A program made the position numbers and the translations under genes. The notes beneath the pieces were generated by a model that did no database searches, was not told where the DNA came from, and saw only the letters and a program-made list of their open reading frames with translations. From Epiperipatus broadwayi (taxonomy: Eukaryota; Onychophora; Udeonychophora; Euonychophora; Peripatidae), in NCBI GenBank assembly GCA_028023455.1, contig JAQFVV010012402.1, positions 16,674,935-16,738,934 of the forward strand: a DNA stretch of 64,000 nucleotides, given 5' to 3'. This document shows positions 12,921 through 25,307 of this stretch, one piece after another (within the stretch, counting starts at the first letter, position 1; every line of letters begins with the position of its first letter).

Positions 12921-13517
12921 CAATGTAATAATATTAAACTTTGTGTAAAAATTGTAAAATATGATACTGAAATGTTACAACTGTTGCAAGTAGCATATGA
13001 TGAAGATGCTATGAAGAAATTGAATGTTTGAGTAGCATAAAGGTTCAAAGATAGATGAGAAGTGGTAGCTGATTCCAGAAGTAAACAGCCAAAACATGTG
13101 AAGTTAACATTAACATAGTGTGAGATGCAATATGATCTGATAGTGATTAAGAGTGAAATTGATACCTGAAGAATTGCATATTAATCAAGAAACAGGCTAA
13201 TTTTAAATAAAAAATTGGACATGAGAAAGATGTCTATGATCTTGATGGATGAACAGAGACTTTTAGGTCAAAAAATTAATTACACAACTACATTATCCTG
13301 CCTATTCATCTGACTTAGCTTTTGGTTATTTCCAAATTTGAAAATGATGAAAGGATGAAGATTTTCTACTATAACTAATATCCAAAAGAATGTGAGACCG
13401 CTGTTCAACAGTATTCCTAAAAATGAATTTCAAGTGTACTTCCAGAAATGGGAATGCCATTATAATCAATGTATAAATGCACAAGGGGATTACTTTGAAG
13501 GTGACAGTAACCATTAG
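12921..13517 (+). pseudogene. Mariner-family transposase remnant
   Basis: Conceptual translation gives the N-terminal mariner helix-turn-helix region, with QCNNIKLCVKIVKYDTEML followed by a YDEDAMKK and RFKDR block. This corresponds to the family pattern IKFCVKL...TETL...AYG..AM...RFK.GR. After about 13260 the frame jumps to the C-terminal part: YSSDLAFGYF (family YSPDLAP.DF, holding the second catalytic aspartate), KNEFQVYFQKWECHYNQCI and a terminal QGDYFEGD. The central catalytic section with the first aspartate is missing and stops interrupt the reading. It is a dead, internally deleted cut-and-paste transposase. TIRs and the TA duplication were not located. The family call is strong; the subfamily is open. 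Confidence 0.88.
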
Positions 13518-14344
13518 TTTACACTTCCACATGTATATTTTACAAAAGTGCATTCCAGGAATTAAATTGTCACTACTAATATATATGTATATAATGATTT
13601 GATTGTAAATAAAGTTTTCTATATTAAATGTAATTAGTCAAAGAACATATGAATAAATTTACTCATAATTAATTACTCTCAAGAAAATTTATAAGCATGC
13701 AATAAATTTAATAAAATTAATGTATGCTAAAAAATTCAGAAACTGGAAAGATATAAAAAATGCAGATAATCTAGTAAAGGGTGTATGAATGTAAATAATG
13801 TTAATAAAGATAATGCATATATATCTGGACAATGTTTGTTAAAGAACATAGTGCTTGAAGATAAGTCTACAATTAGAGATCTTATTTCTAAAAATATTAA
13901 ATGCTTTTATTTTCATCTACTTATATATTTAGTTTTTATGAGTGAATAGACTCTTAAATTTTGTAAATAATACCCCAAGATTGTAGCAGTTGGTGCACTT
14001 GACAATAAAAGAACCGGTATAAGCAGGCCGACTGGAAAAGTAAGATAATTTTAAAAACCTTTGCATAAATAGAAGATGGATGTGTAAATAAGTAAACTGA
14101 TGCATTGAGTTAGAAATTGAAGAGAAATTTGTTAGGAGAATATTAGCTCATTTACTATTCTATCTAATAGAATAGTGTGACTAAAATTTAACAAGAAAAT
14201 CAGCATTGAAAAATAGTTCTATAGGTGACTGATAAAATCCATGAAATGGGTTGAGGTATTTATGTGAAACAGTGAGAAATGTTTGTTAATTAATAGCACA
14301 ATCAATGACAAGCTAAAAGTTGCAGCACTTATGTGACTGGCTGT
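13518..14344. other. Interval between mariner and gypsy remnants
   Basis: Stop-rich sequence. The part nearest 14344 may be the decayed 5' half of the following gypsy gag, but I cannot align it by eye. Confidence 0.35.
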
Positions 14345-14873
14345 AAAAGTGGTGCTGAAAGTGACAACCCAACTCTTTGAACCAAAACCTTCTGAAGAAG
14401 TACCATATCAAAAATTAAAAGAAGAGTGGAGCATTTATTTTAAACCCGTTACATCAAAACTTTGTGGCATGGTTAAGATTTAGAAATAGAAGTCAGACAT
14501 TATGTGAGAAATATCAAGGTTAAGATAAGGCATTAAGAACATTAGATAAAGAATGTCGAACTGGATGACATGCTCCTTGATCAATTGTTATGGATAATAA
14601 CTGACAGTAAGCTAAAACAGATACTACTGAGTGAACTGGAATTGCCATATAAGCATGAAGTTGAAAAATGTATACCCTAGAATTATTTATGGAAAATACT
14701 GCAGAATTCCAAAACAGTAAAGACATACCAAAATTTCCAATGGCGGTAAACAAACCAGAAGCTGAAACTTCAAACCAAAGAAATTCAAATAAGACCTGTA
14801 TATATTATTGCAGTGGAGAGAAAGGCCATTTGGAGAAAAGCTTCAGGTTTAAAAACAAAATGCCTTCATCATA
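14345..14873 (+). pseudogene. Degraded Ty3/gypsy gag with CCHC-like knuckle
   Basis: Translation yields a gag-like stretch, LFEPKPSEEVPYQKLKEEW, then LDDMLLDQLLWI and LKQILLSELELPYKHEVEKC. These match the conserved pattern in metazoan gypsy gag where short repeated helices precede the zinc knuckle. The knuckle at about 14803-14850 reads CIYYCSGEKGHLEKSF: the second cysteine is displaced by one residue and the final cysteine is lost. Several stops and shifts interrupt it. It lies directly upstream of protease and RT fragments of the same element. Confidence 0.75.
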
Positions 14874-15029
14874 ATTGGATACTTATCGCATATTTGTCAA
14901 AATAAAAACAATAAAACTGAGTTGCTCTTGGACTCTAATTTGTGAGGAGAAGGTGTCAAAAAAAAAAACTGGTATTAAAAAGATAAATGATGTAGATAAC
15001 AACCATATTTTGTTAGATATATATATATG

Positions 15030-15995
15030 AGCAAAATATTATCATGGAGATAAATAGCGATGCAGGACTGTCATTAATATTATAGGTTGATTGGATATAG
15101 TTTGGAAGTATAAAAAGAATATTACACTTGAGAAAACTGATAAGGAAGCAGTAAGTAAACAGTAGCACAATAGAGATATGCAGCAAAGTAATTGTACTTG
15201 TTAAGGTGAATTTAAGAGTAAGATTTTTACCTTGTATAGTAAAGCATGATCTGAATCCTATCTTGATAAGAAATTGGTTTAAAACATTGGGAATTGGGAT
15301 TAACATAATTAAAAGAGGGCAAATAGAGTTGGAAGTCTGAGTTAAATACCAGTTATTTAAGACAGAATTAGAAGAGCTAAAAACATGATCAGTCAACATA
15401 GAACTTGTAAAAAATGAACCATCAATTGTATGTAGATCATGTAAAATCCCATTTGCATTGAAGTCTAAATTAGAAACAACAATTTACATGTTGATGAAAG
15501 GATGCATTTTATCACTGATAGAAGAATCATCTTAGTCCAACACAGCTGTGATTATACTGAAGCTAGATAGGACCATTCACATATGTGGACATTACTGCAT
15601 AACACTGTATAAATAGGGAGCTTATCCTGTAATCAGTGCGTATGAAATACTACCATTATTACAGAAAGCAAACTTTTTCGTTAAAATTGATTTAAAATCT
15701 GTATTCGTTCAAATACTTGTCATTACTAGAATGGCTGAATTGGTATCTATATGCATCCACTTAGGATTATTTAAATGTAACAAATTACCCTACAGGATTA
15801 CAACAGCACGAAATCTGTTGCAGGCAAAAATGAATAGTTTGTTCCAAGGAATGGAAAATGCTATTCCTTACTTGGATATCTTAATAATTGCAGAAACCGA
15901 AAGTGAATTATCACCACATTGAATAAAATTGGTGTGAGATTAAATATATTTAAATGCATCTAGACTACTACTGAAATTAGTATCTGGAACACATA
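15030..15995 (+). pseudogene. Degraded Ty3/gypsy protease and reverse transcriptase (Mag/K02A2.6-like)
   Basis: The order is that of a gypsy pol gene. A protease appears at about 15040-15300: NSDAGLSLI stands for the active-site DTG block and PILIRNWFKTLGI for the usual LLGR.WL. RT follows from about 15418: CKIPFALKSKLE, LILKLD..IHICGHY, YPVISAYEILPLLQKANFF and KIDL. It ends with CIHLGLFKCNKLPYRI and NAIPYLDILI (family YLDDILI, one aspartate lost). GVRLN and KC at about 15930-15960 continue the RT thumb. Frames shift and stops occur, so it is inactive. RNase H and integrase were not found downstream, and no flanking LTRs were recognised. Confidence 0.88.
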
Positions 15996-18900
15996 ATAGC
16001 TATAAGAAATGTTACAAGAGTTATCAGTGAAACAATTACAAATACCTTTTTCAAAAACGAATTTAAAGATTTACAGGGATGAATAATTATAATTATCTTG
16101 ATTATATTATTAATAAAAACAAAATATAATGGTTAAACTTAATCACAGAATTAAATTTGGATGGAATGTTTTTAATAAAAAATAAATTATTAAAATAACA
16201 TATGGCTATGCATTTGAAAAGGATTGTTAATAAATGTGTTTTACCTGTGTTTACTTACAATTTTATAAATACACACTCAAAAAAAAAAACATAAGAGACT
16301 TCAGATCACACAATGAAGAAGCAAGAAATGTAAAAAAAACCCAGTAACATGAAGACAATGAAAATTAAATATATAGATAAGAGAACAAAAATATATCACT
16401 AAAATAATTAAAAGAATTATGAAATTAGAAGTGTTATACTAGGTATATCAATAGAAGATATGGCATAAATAACTGATCTTAAACTATATTCTAAGAGATA
16501 GTAAAAGATCTAAAAAGAGATCATTTATAAAATAATGAGATAAGAAGTTTGTAGAAATGATATGGAGAAGCTGAATTAAACACGAGAGATTACCATACTA
16601 TAGATTGATGATGATAAAATGTATTAGCTTTTCATGTCATGCATTAATTATTTTTATTATATATATTTTTTAATTTTGAAACTGATTTAAGTATCATTGG
16701 TTCATTTACAATTTTGATATATTGCTACAATTCCATTATATCCTTATTTTATAACTTTTTTTTTAAGAGTTCATTTTTTTATTTGAGTCCACATTTTGCA
16801 ATTTTTAATCACAGCATAATGCCTTTGACTTAAGGTTCAAATCCAAGCTGGAAAAATTTCAGCTTCCAATCATTCTTCAGGATTTTCAACTTTTAGATAA
16901 CTGGCCATAGATGTGTAGAAATTTTTAACTAGAAGGTAATGCCAGAGTGAAAAATAATCCAAAATTATCATTATCTGACAACTTATGAGTCTAATAAGGA
17001 GTTCCTTCTCATTCATTATACCTCTATGTGAAGTTGTTGCAGTAGGCTCTGTCATGAAATGGTTATTTAAAGACTATTACTTATTTATATATTTCAACAT
17101 TAATAAACATGCTTTCATCATAAAACTTTACAAAGCTTGTAACGAAACTTCTATCTAAATGATGGCATTTTAGTAGTAATTATATGTTTGAGTATTTCCA
17201 TCATTAAACATTGAATATCTTTAGAAAAATTCATTTTTTTTTTTAAATTTTCAAAATACAATGACAAATAAACCTATAAGTCAACCTATTTTAATAATAC
17301 ATAATGTCTGGAAGCCAGTTAGAGTGTTACATTAAATTTAATATTCAGAATGTAAAAATCCCACTTTGTTTCCAATTCTAGTATTGTCACTGATTGGAAC
17401 AATAGTACCTGAAGAAGAGAGGAGAATAATACTACTCAAAAGATTGTCTTGTATACTAACTTGCATTCCATTACTAACCATTGAATGTATTAAGAAAGTT
17501 TAAATGAAGTTTGCTTTTTTAAAAACATTTAATATTTAATAATAGATGATGAAAATTTCCAAAATCTAGATTCTTGTATTGCAAGAAATAAGAAAAAAAA
17601 TTAATAACACATTTTTCATTTCACACACATATAATTCACAAACAAGTAATTTATAATAAAACAGTATATCTGAATATTCTTGACTCTATTAAACCCATTT
17701 TAGAATGAGTGCTTTAAAAACAAAAAAAAATTTGCTTTTGCCAACAAGTATACATAAACATTACTTGTATAAGTTGATTTTTAAAATGTTCACAATTCAT
17801 AGAATTTTAAAAAGATTATTGTTAATAGAAACAAAACATTCATATTTCAGATAATTATAAAATTGTTTTGTTGGACATAACAGATTTATATGATTTAACC
17901 AAAGTTGTCAAAGTAATGCAAAAATTACCCCTAAACAAATGGAAAAAAATATATTTTTTTACTAGAAATGTTACAATAGATTGGCTAAGACATGATGGGA
18001 ATGTTTAAAAATAAGTTAAATAAAAAGTTCAAAACTTGACCAATAGACTTAATGATGAAAAACCAAATTATGTAGAAATCTCAGAAAGCAAGCACTGGGC
18101 TATATAGCCAAAAGCTTTGTAGGAGATGCCCCAAGGGGCTGCTATAATTGCAGTATAAAGGATTGCAATTTGTGATTCTAAGTTCTAATGAACCTCATAC
18201 CATCTTCAAAGTGTTCAAGCATTCCTATAAGTGTAAACATCTGATCAGGCTTTACTATTAAACCTAGACTACAGTAAGCAGATTGCTAAACTGAATGGCA
18301 ATATCTGTAAGTCTTAAAAGTACAATAAAATTATTCAAATCAATGCCTATTAATATTATATTGGGTACATAAACAGTTTGCTTTATGCAGAAAAAACAAT
18401 GCAGTAACCGAGTTAAAACTAGCAACCTAAGTTCTGAGGCCAAAAGATATGGTAAAGAGATCAATGTGAGATAATGAAGGATTCAGATTTCAATCATTGC
18501 AAATAAGATACTAATTATAATGCAACTGGATTCTAGTCTGCAGTCTCCATTCTATTTTTAAAATGTGTATAACAATTAAGAGAAAATAAACTATAAATTA
18601 TACTGAAGCAATAAAAACTCATAAAAGAATACCAAAGCAAAAAGATACTCCTTAATGAAATAATAAACTTTTCATTTACTTCTGAATGTTGCAACCAAAA
18701 AACAGCTATGTATATTGCTGAAGCAGATCAGCTACAAAATAAAACCATAAAAAAAGATCTGAATATTCAAAAGGTCAAGTTGCAAGCTTAATTATTTTAT
18801 TTATAAATAGTCCAGTGTAATATTCAAATTTTTTACCACATACTTCAGGAAAGTTTAATAAAAAAAACCTACCCTTTTGAACCATTTACAAATAAAATGA

Positions 18901-20149
18901 CCAAATTAATAACTGGTTAATATAAATCACTGAATTTGACTTTGTGCTAATTCAAGCAAAATAGAAATGTTTAATATAGGTATACCATATGGAAAATGTC
19001 AAATCTCATCATGGCTTCCAATAATGGTTTAGTCCAGATTCCATCTTATTCATATCAGATTGAGCATTCATTGCTGCCAACCAATGCATATACAAAGACA
19101 TAGCACATTGCTAATGACAAGAATGGGCCAATAGATAATGATGCTCATTGAATCTGAATATTTCCATTAAGGATGGAGATCTGGCAATAAATAATCAGGG
19201 CTTTTCAAGGTAGGGTCAGAGAACTACTATTAAACCTGAAAGACAGAATGCATGTTTTCCAGACAATTGCTATCAAAACTAAACAATTGACACAGTGAAC
19301 AAGTCTACCTTCAAGACTGGAAGCTTCTAGAATCAAATATTGGCATGAGGCAAGTGATCATAGTATAGCTGAAAGTGTCACTGTATCTACTCATGAGGCA
19401 GGCTGCCAAACTACAGCTACAAGTGGTAAGGAAATCTATAAGGCATGTGCAGTCTCTTCTTCCACAGTTCACTCTAAAACTAGAAGCTATACTTATCAAA
19501 TGGTAGTAGGTAGAATATAGTCATTATAAAATATATTGTAAATATGAGTGTATATTTGTTTTAATATTCGATAAATATAATAGTATAAATATATTAGGAA
19601 CATTAAATGAATTGCTGTTGTTATCATGAATAAATAAGCATTACAAACCATCATGGTAAACAGTAAGAAAATTCTTTATAAAGGCACCAAGATAAACTAT
19701 GGATAGACTTAAGCTCAGGTGAGCCTAAAAATAAAAATGATCAAGACATTACTCACAAAAACTGATACTAGAAATAGCAGCATATTGGTGTCATCACTAG
19801 ACTATATTTAATTGTATTATGAGAATAAATGGAAAGTAAAATCTGGTGAGCAACTAAGAAATAATGCTGAGAATAAGACAAACAGATCTATTACAATGAT
19901 AAGACACAATCCATTTTTATGTGGAGATACAAGTTTACCACATATATAAAGGAATATATCTACTGAACATTTTTTGCTAACACAGGTAATCAACGCTTTT
20001 TACCATATCGTCGCAAGTTGTATTTGTATACACAGTATGAAACTCAGCATGCTAATGTGAGTTGGGCTTTCTACTTTAGATTTCCATTTAATCTAGTTGT
20101 GACAAAACTTATATATAAGCTAATAAACGTAGATGTTAGATTCAGTTCT
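15996..20149. other. AT-rich DNA without identifiable features
   Basis: Short minus-strand ORFs at 16870-17055, 18264-18464 and 19311-19499 show no recognisable motif and no support from the surrounding sequence. The loss of pol signal after about 15995 suggests that the gypsy remnant ends there. Confidence 0.45.
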
Positions 20150-20745
20150 GGCAAAAAATGGGAAATTTTGAGCAATTCTTCATGTGTGTATCGCACTCGA
20201 ATAATTAGTGATTGACAATTTCCAGATAAAATTCATTTTAAACAACAGACCCTTTAGTTGATTGTCTTTTCTTTTTTAATTTAGATTTTTCAAATCTGAT
20301 ATTATAAATATTAACAAAATAGGTAAGTTTAAAAATAATTATTCTTTCCCTTGGATCAGAATAGTCACTATTTGTACCTGAATGTAGAAACTTGCCACTC
20401 TCTGTGAACTATTGCATATATAATAAACTTCACTATTAGGAATCAAGCCCCCTCCCCAATATTTGCAGTTCCTTAAAACATGGTTAGCATATTATTATTA
20501 AATATGAACACCAAAATTTCGTTAAGAAATGGGCAAATTTGAGCACCGTGTAGTAATTCACAATTTACAGATAAAATTAATTTTAAATATCAGGCCCTTT
20601 ATTTGACTGTTTTATCTTTTTTAATTTAGATTTTTAAATCTGATATTATATATATTAAAATAGGAAAGTTTAAAAATAATTATTCTTTCACTCGCCTTGG
20701 AATAGGCACTTCACGCACCTGAACGTAGAAACTTGCCACTCTGAT
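20150..20745. repeat. Tandem duplication, ~355-bp period
   Basis: Segments at about 20150-20410 and 20525-20745 are colinear copies. They share AAATGGG near the start, TTTTTTAATTTAGATTTTT with CTGATATTATA in the middle, and GTAGAAACTTGCCACTCT near the end. The second copy has small deletions. Confidence 0.85.
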
Positions 20746-21735
20746 ATGTGAATGTTCAAATGGACATACATATGTGAAAGAAAAAGTTCTAAGTTAAATA
20801 AATTAAAGAATTTTAAAAAACTGATTCTTTTAAAATTAGTAAGTAAAAGATTTATAACTTTAAGATAATAATAATGCAGCTTGCACACAGCATATGCGAT
20901 TTACAGATGGAACCCTATTTATATTGAATACTCATCTTTCCAAACACAAGATAAAGTCTTTTTAAAAAATAGAATGGATCCACTCTATCTTTTTTCACCT
21001 AAGCTATAAGTATGGGCCAATCTGAAGCGTTTGGAATTGAAGAAAAGGATTATATTCTAAAATCAATAATAGAATAAGTTGTTAATGAAATGAAACAATT
21101 AAAGGAATTCGAATTAGATTTCCTTTCTGAGATAAACGACAAACTATAAAGATAATTCATTAATATAAATTCTTGTAAGGAGACTAAAATGAAGAATCAC
21201 CTATTCGGATGGTCAGATTACAACCAATCAATTGCAGGGATAAAAACAATGAATGCCTCAGTAAAATTTGGATCAAACTTCATTTAATTCTTGGAACGTC
21301 ATTTTTGCACACTGACATATATGTTGGAGCATATCGTCTCCCTGACAGTGACTTGGAAATGCGGCGAACTAACCTCCGATCGTGAGAACAGTCGGCTAAA
21401 ACACTTAAAGGTCGAATTGATTTTAATTTTTATTTGTGTATGCCTTCGGGCCTTATTATGTTAATGATTATATATACATAAATAATTAAACGCTACTAAG
21501 TATCGTAAGAAAAGAATTACTTAAATATTAACAGTTAGTACTCGTCGGAAGTACACTTTTAAATCAGCTAGACATAGCACACTCAGTGAATAATGTATTG
21601 CATACATAATAAACTTTGCTATTAAGGATCAAATATATATATTTGCAGTTCCATAAAAGAACTGTTAATGTTTGACGTACAGTATATGTCTACATACTCT
21701 TACTAACTATATATGAACACCATAATTAAAGGGGG
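20405..21735. repeat. Second duplicated segment in the 20-22 kb cluster
   Basis: About 20410-20520 and 21595-21725 match: GCATA.ATAATAAACTT, then ATATTTGCAGTTCC.TAAAA, then ATATGAACACCA. The distal copy carries an insertion. With the 355-bp tandem duplication this shows repeated local duplication, as in a decaying LTR or a tandem-prone element. Confidence 0.75.
21012..21464 (+). pseudogene. Possible decayed ORF of unknown type
   Basis: A frame opening at an ATG (MGQSEAFGIEEKDYILKSII) runs 151 codons with only four internal stops, unusually open for such AT-rich DNA. The first part is rich in charged and leucine residues (MKQLKEFELDFLSEINDKL) and could form a coiled coil. A GC-richer distal part follows. 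I do not recognise a family. It could be the remnant of a retroelement ORF1 or gag, or chance. Confidence 0.3.
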
Positions 21736-22510
21736 GGAAAGCTTACTTTTAAAAGTTTACTTCTAAACATGTTCTCGGATCGTTTATATAACTTGATTAA
21801 AAAGAAACAATAAAATCACGACAAGCAGTAACGCATCTATGATAATAAAAAAAAAATCGCGTTTCTGTGTTAGGTTTGCAATTATCACATGATTTTTGTA
21901 AAACGAAAGTAAAAACAAAAATTACCCAAGGAATTATTTTTAGGCGCAGCGCCTAAATGACGTTGGGTTATTTTCCCTTTTTAAAAAAAGATCAAACGTC
22001 ACTTCTATCAAAAAGGGGGGAATTGCATACTTCCGGTGAAAATAATATTTTGTCAGTCACTGTTTTTTTTTTAATAAAATTTTTATTTTAAAAAATTCAT
22101 TTTTTTTTCACTCATATTTCGTACAGCTTCTACAAAAGTACCGTTTTTTCACTGCTAAAGGAATTAATTCACCTTCTAGAGACAAAATTCTGCGTAAAAG
22201 ATTAATTAGAATTACTAGATAATAAAATATCAGAATCCCAAAGGCTTCGAAATGAAAAAAGAATCGTTGATAATCGAATTTATTTTTTACGTCTAAAAAT
22301 ATTTAATAGCCGAAAAAACAAAGTAAGCATAAGCAACCTTAACTTAGAAATGTTAACGGTATTCCAGACTGGAAGAGTCTTCCGCGCAGGTGAAAGTTTG
22401 TCATTACACGCGAATATTCGATTATATATTACTTTTCAGTAAGAAACTTTGCAGTAAAATTAATTAGTGTAGGTAATAAATATGCTAATAAGGGGGGGGG
22501 TGCGTAATTG
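21730..22510. other. G-run cluster and short palindrome
   Basis: Three purine tracts ending in six to nine Gs occur at about 21730, 22015 and 22492 on the plus strand. They resemble LTR-element polypurine tracts; the last is followed directly by TGCGTAATTG. A palindrome, TTAGGCG-CAG-CGCCTAA, lies at 21950-21966. No LTR pair could be defined. From 22510 to 23007 I see nothing further. Confidence 0.4.
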
Positions 22511-23007
22511 AAAACTGTCATGAATTGTCTATTTTTTCCTGTGATAATACGGATTTCTTTTAAGAAACATGTAGTGCAACTGGCAGATATTTAGGACTCG
22601 TATCGGGTATGAGTTTATTTTGCAGATATAATGATCTACAATAGGCTTCAAAATTTATCATGCCTGCATTTTAATGATAATAAAAAAATAATCAATAATA
22701 AAAGTAGACTCGCATATAAAATTAAGTTTATAGACCAGTGCATCATAAAATTCAAAACTGCATATTCGTTGTGTAGAGAAATATTATTTGATGGTGACAA
22801 TATGGCTTGTAAATTGTTATCAAATGATTATCTATGCAGATAGCCATAATGGGTATATGCCCCTTATGGGTACATTTGTAAAAATACAATTTCTGATGCT
22901 AGCCAATGCCTGGGTATTTTACAGCATTAACAGAAAGTGTTAACAGCCTGCTATATCCTGAGGTTATTGTTATATTAACATCATTTGAGAAAGCATTACT
23001 TCATCAC

Positions 23008-23352
23008 TGTCTTTCATTTCAAATCTATTAACTTTTTAAGTTATTAACCCACTAGTGTTTTCCTCAGCATTTACAGTTGACTGATGTCAAGTTTAACAAC
23101 TTTCTAATTCATTGTTTTTTCCCACATTCTGAAGATTTGTTGACAACTTATATAGCTGTGCGAATTTGCATACTATTTCACTATTATCCTTATGCAAATT
23201 AGAATATCTAGGTTAACTTGCACTTTGCATAATTTTATATTATTTTGCATTATATTAAGTCTAGACTGACAACAATTTTGTTCCATATTAACCAGTTTTG
23301 AATGCACACACATATATTTATTCAACACATAAACCAGTTATACATAGTAGTA
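23008..23352 (-). repeat. LTR-like repeat, left (3' LTR of a minus-strand gypsy element)
   Basis: About 345 bp that recur at about 25308-25644 in the same orientation. Shared blocks are TCTTTCAT.TCAAATCTA, TATGCAAATTA.AATATCTA, CTTTGCATAATTTTATATT and ACACACATATAT. Between the two lie integrase and RNase H remnants on the minus strand, so this would be the 3' LTR. The copies are well diverged. Exact ends are uncertain. Confidence 0.75.
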
Positions 23353-23419
23353 TCTCTTTACTCTAGAAATAAGTCTCTTTCACAGGAAATATTCTTTTAT
23401 AACTTTTTGGGCTACCTCT

Positions 23420-24760
23420 CTATCTGGAAGATCTCAATAAAGTTGATTCACCCCCTTTCTGCTCAGATGCTTGTTCTGGTTGTAAATCTCCACTTAGCTC
23501 TATAGATGCATCTTGAACTGAACAATTATCTTCTACATCCAGGTCAGTGTTGGCAGATGCATCAATCTTAATATCTTTATTCTTATCTAAAGAATTTCTA
23601 ATCTGGGTAATATCCAAATCTATATTTTATAACTTCTTGGCTTAATTAAACATTCTTACTCTATTATCCTCTAATTTATTTTTCCATATTTGGGTAAATA
23701 TTACACTGTTTATTTCCCCAGGTAACCATTTTTTTCTTAAAATATTTAATCCGTATGGTCTGTTCTAAGTTAAATTTGACATTTTTAGAATTTACATTCT
23801 TTTTAACCTTGTCTGGAATTAGTACAGCTATGTGTATTCTTATGTGGCACTTCAAAAGGAATTCTGCTGGAGTTTTCTTCGTAACTGAACTTGGGAGTGA
23901 AGTGCTTGTAGACCATTGTTTCTTTTAGCACTATGTGAATATCAGCCTACTCTATTATATTTAGCATACATTTAATTTGTCGGATGGCCTTTCTGCTTTT
24001 ACTTTTGACTGAGTATGGAATGGTGATGTTAGTACATGCTGTATGCCCTTTGGAGCAAGAAAGATATTCAGTTGCATTAATCTGAATCCTGTGCTATTGT
24101 CACAAGATAACCATGCATTGCAAAATATTCTTTTAAACTTTTATCACATTTTCTATGCTGGTATTTTTCACCCAACAATATTCTGCCCATTTGGAATACA
24201 AATGTATGGCTCTCAAAAATGTGTTCTTGGAACAATCTGGCTTGATCTAAATGGATTCTTTCCTATCCTCTTGTGATATCTAACCAGTAATGGCACTTTT
24301 TAGATAGTAGCTTGACTATTTATTAGCAGGATTGACATTTTCTTACAGTTTGCTCTATCTCACTATTGCTATCTGGTTACAAAACATACGAACAAGCTAA
24401 TTCATTCATATTATGGTTCCAGAATATCTTAGTGTAGCAGCTGTAATACAAATTTCTTCCTTTTGGTTGTAATCAATGCTTGGTCCATCATGAAATGCAC
24501 TCATGATACATTGACAAACTTTCTCAAGCATTCCAAATTAGTGGCACTACATAGGTTGGTCATGTCTTGAACTATCCATGTTTAATCCAGATTGCTACAA
24601 GTTTATAGACTTTATCACTTCTTGTTTATTCAGCTATAATCTTGCTGTTAATTTAGACTTTATATCATCTATATAAGATTATTTCAGTAATATGTTACTT
24701 TTATCTGGAGTTCTAGAGAGTGCATCAGCCTGAACCAATTGATATGTATGAGACCAGACT
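23420..24760 (-). pseudogene. Degraded gypsy RNase H end and integrase (Mag/K02A2.6-like)
   Basis: Read on the minus strand. First comes the RNase H end, QADALSRTPDKSN (family NADALSR.P), near 24710-24750. Next is the integrase zinc-binding region, ELACSYVL and SNSEIEQTVRKCQSC, at about 24400-24330. The catalytic core at 24220-24040 reads YSKWAEY, IENVIKVLKEYFAMHGY and FLAPKGI, matching the family run from D.YSKWPE to the segment after the second aspartate. The C-terminal part gives KWLPGE near 23725, then an acidic tail ending in LLRSSR at 23420. The first catalytic aspartate is histidine in my reading, and frames shift. Gag, protease and RT are absent, so the element is internally deleted. 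Confidence 0.85.
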
Positions 24761-24806
24761 TTAATTTAGAAGCCTTGCATTCATTAGTTATTTTTAGAAA
24801 ATAACA

Positions 24807-25155
24807 CAAAAGCTATAATGCATCACATGATCACATTTCCTATACTAGCACAGTAATTGTTGATAAACAAAGCAAAACTCTCCATACAGTATTGCCACCT
24901 GTGCTAAACAGAGTAATCAACAGATGCCAGAAGGCTTGTGCATAAAATCCCTATCTAATGCCTACTCATCCAATATCCCCAGACTAGTTTCACTGACGAA
25001 GGTCACAAGCCAGAAACTAGTCTGGGGATATTGGATGAGTAGGCATTAGATAGGGATTTTATGCACAAGCCTTCTGGAATCCATTGATTACTCTGTTTAG
25101 CACAGGTGGCAATATTGTATGGAAAGTTTTGCTCTGTTTATCAAAAGCTATAATG
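24807..25155. mobile_element. Foldback element C with 14-bp flanking duplication
   Basis: The arms, 24862-24990 and 25013-25142, are near-perfect reverse complements; a 22-nt apex loop separates them. CAAAAGCTATAATG occurs at 24807-24820 and again at 25142-25155, abutting the right arm; 41 bp of non-palindromic DNA lies between the left copy and the left arm. The outer arm sequence (GCAAAACTCTCCATACAGT) is shared with the small foldback at 45.08 kb, so this is a dispersed family. It sits inside the gypsy remnant, 5' of RNase H. The apex contains CTGACGA and GAAA, the two halves of a hammerhead core. Confidence 0.9.
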
Positions 25156-25307
25156 ATTTAACAAATTTATTATTCATAATATATACACAAATTAATAGAG
25201 TTATTATGTTCAGCTAGCAGTTTGTTGATTGACTACCATAATATAATCAGTCTAAATTTTACGTGAACAGTTCAGTACAGAGTGACTGTATTACAATATT
25301 TTATTAC

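Noticed and set aside
15013-15399. 128-codon minus-strand ORF as a membrane protein
   Set aside because: It is the shadow of the decayed gypsy protease/RT linker on the plus strand, which matches a known family.
24043-24276. Plus-strand 77-codon ORF
   Set aside because: It is antisense to the integrase catalytic core recognised on the minus strand.
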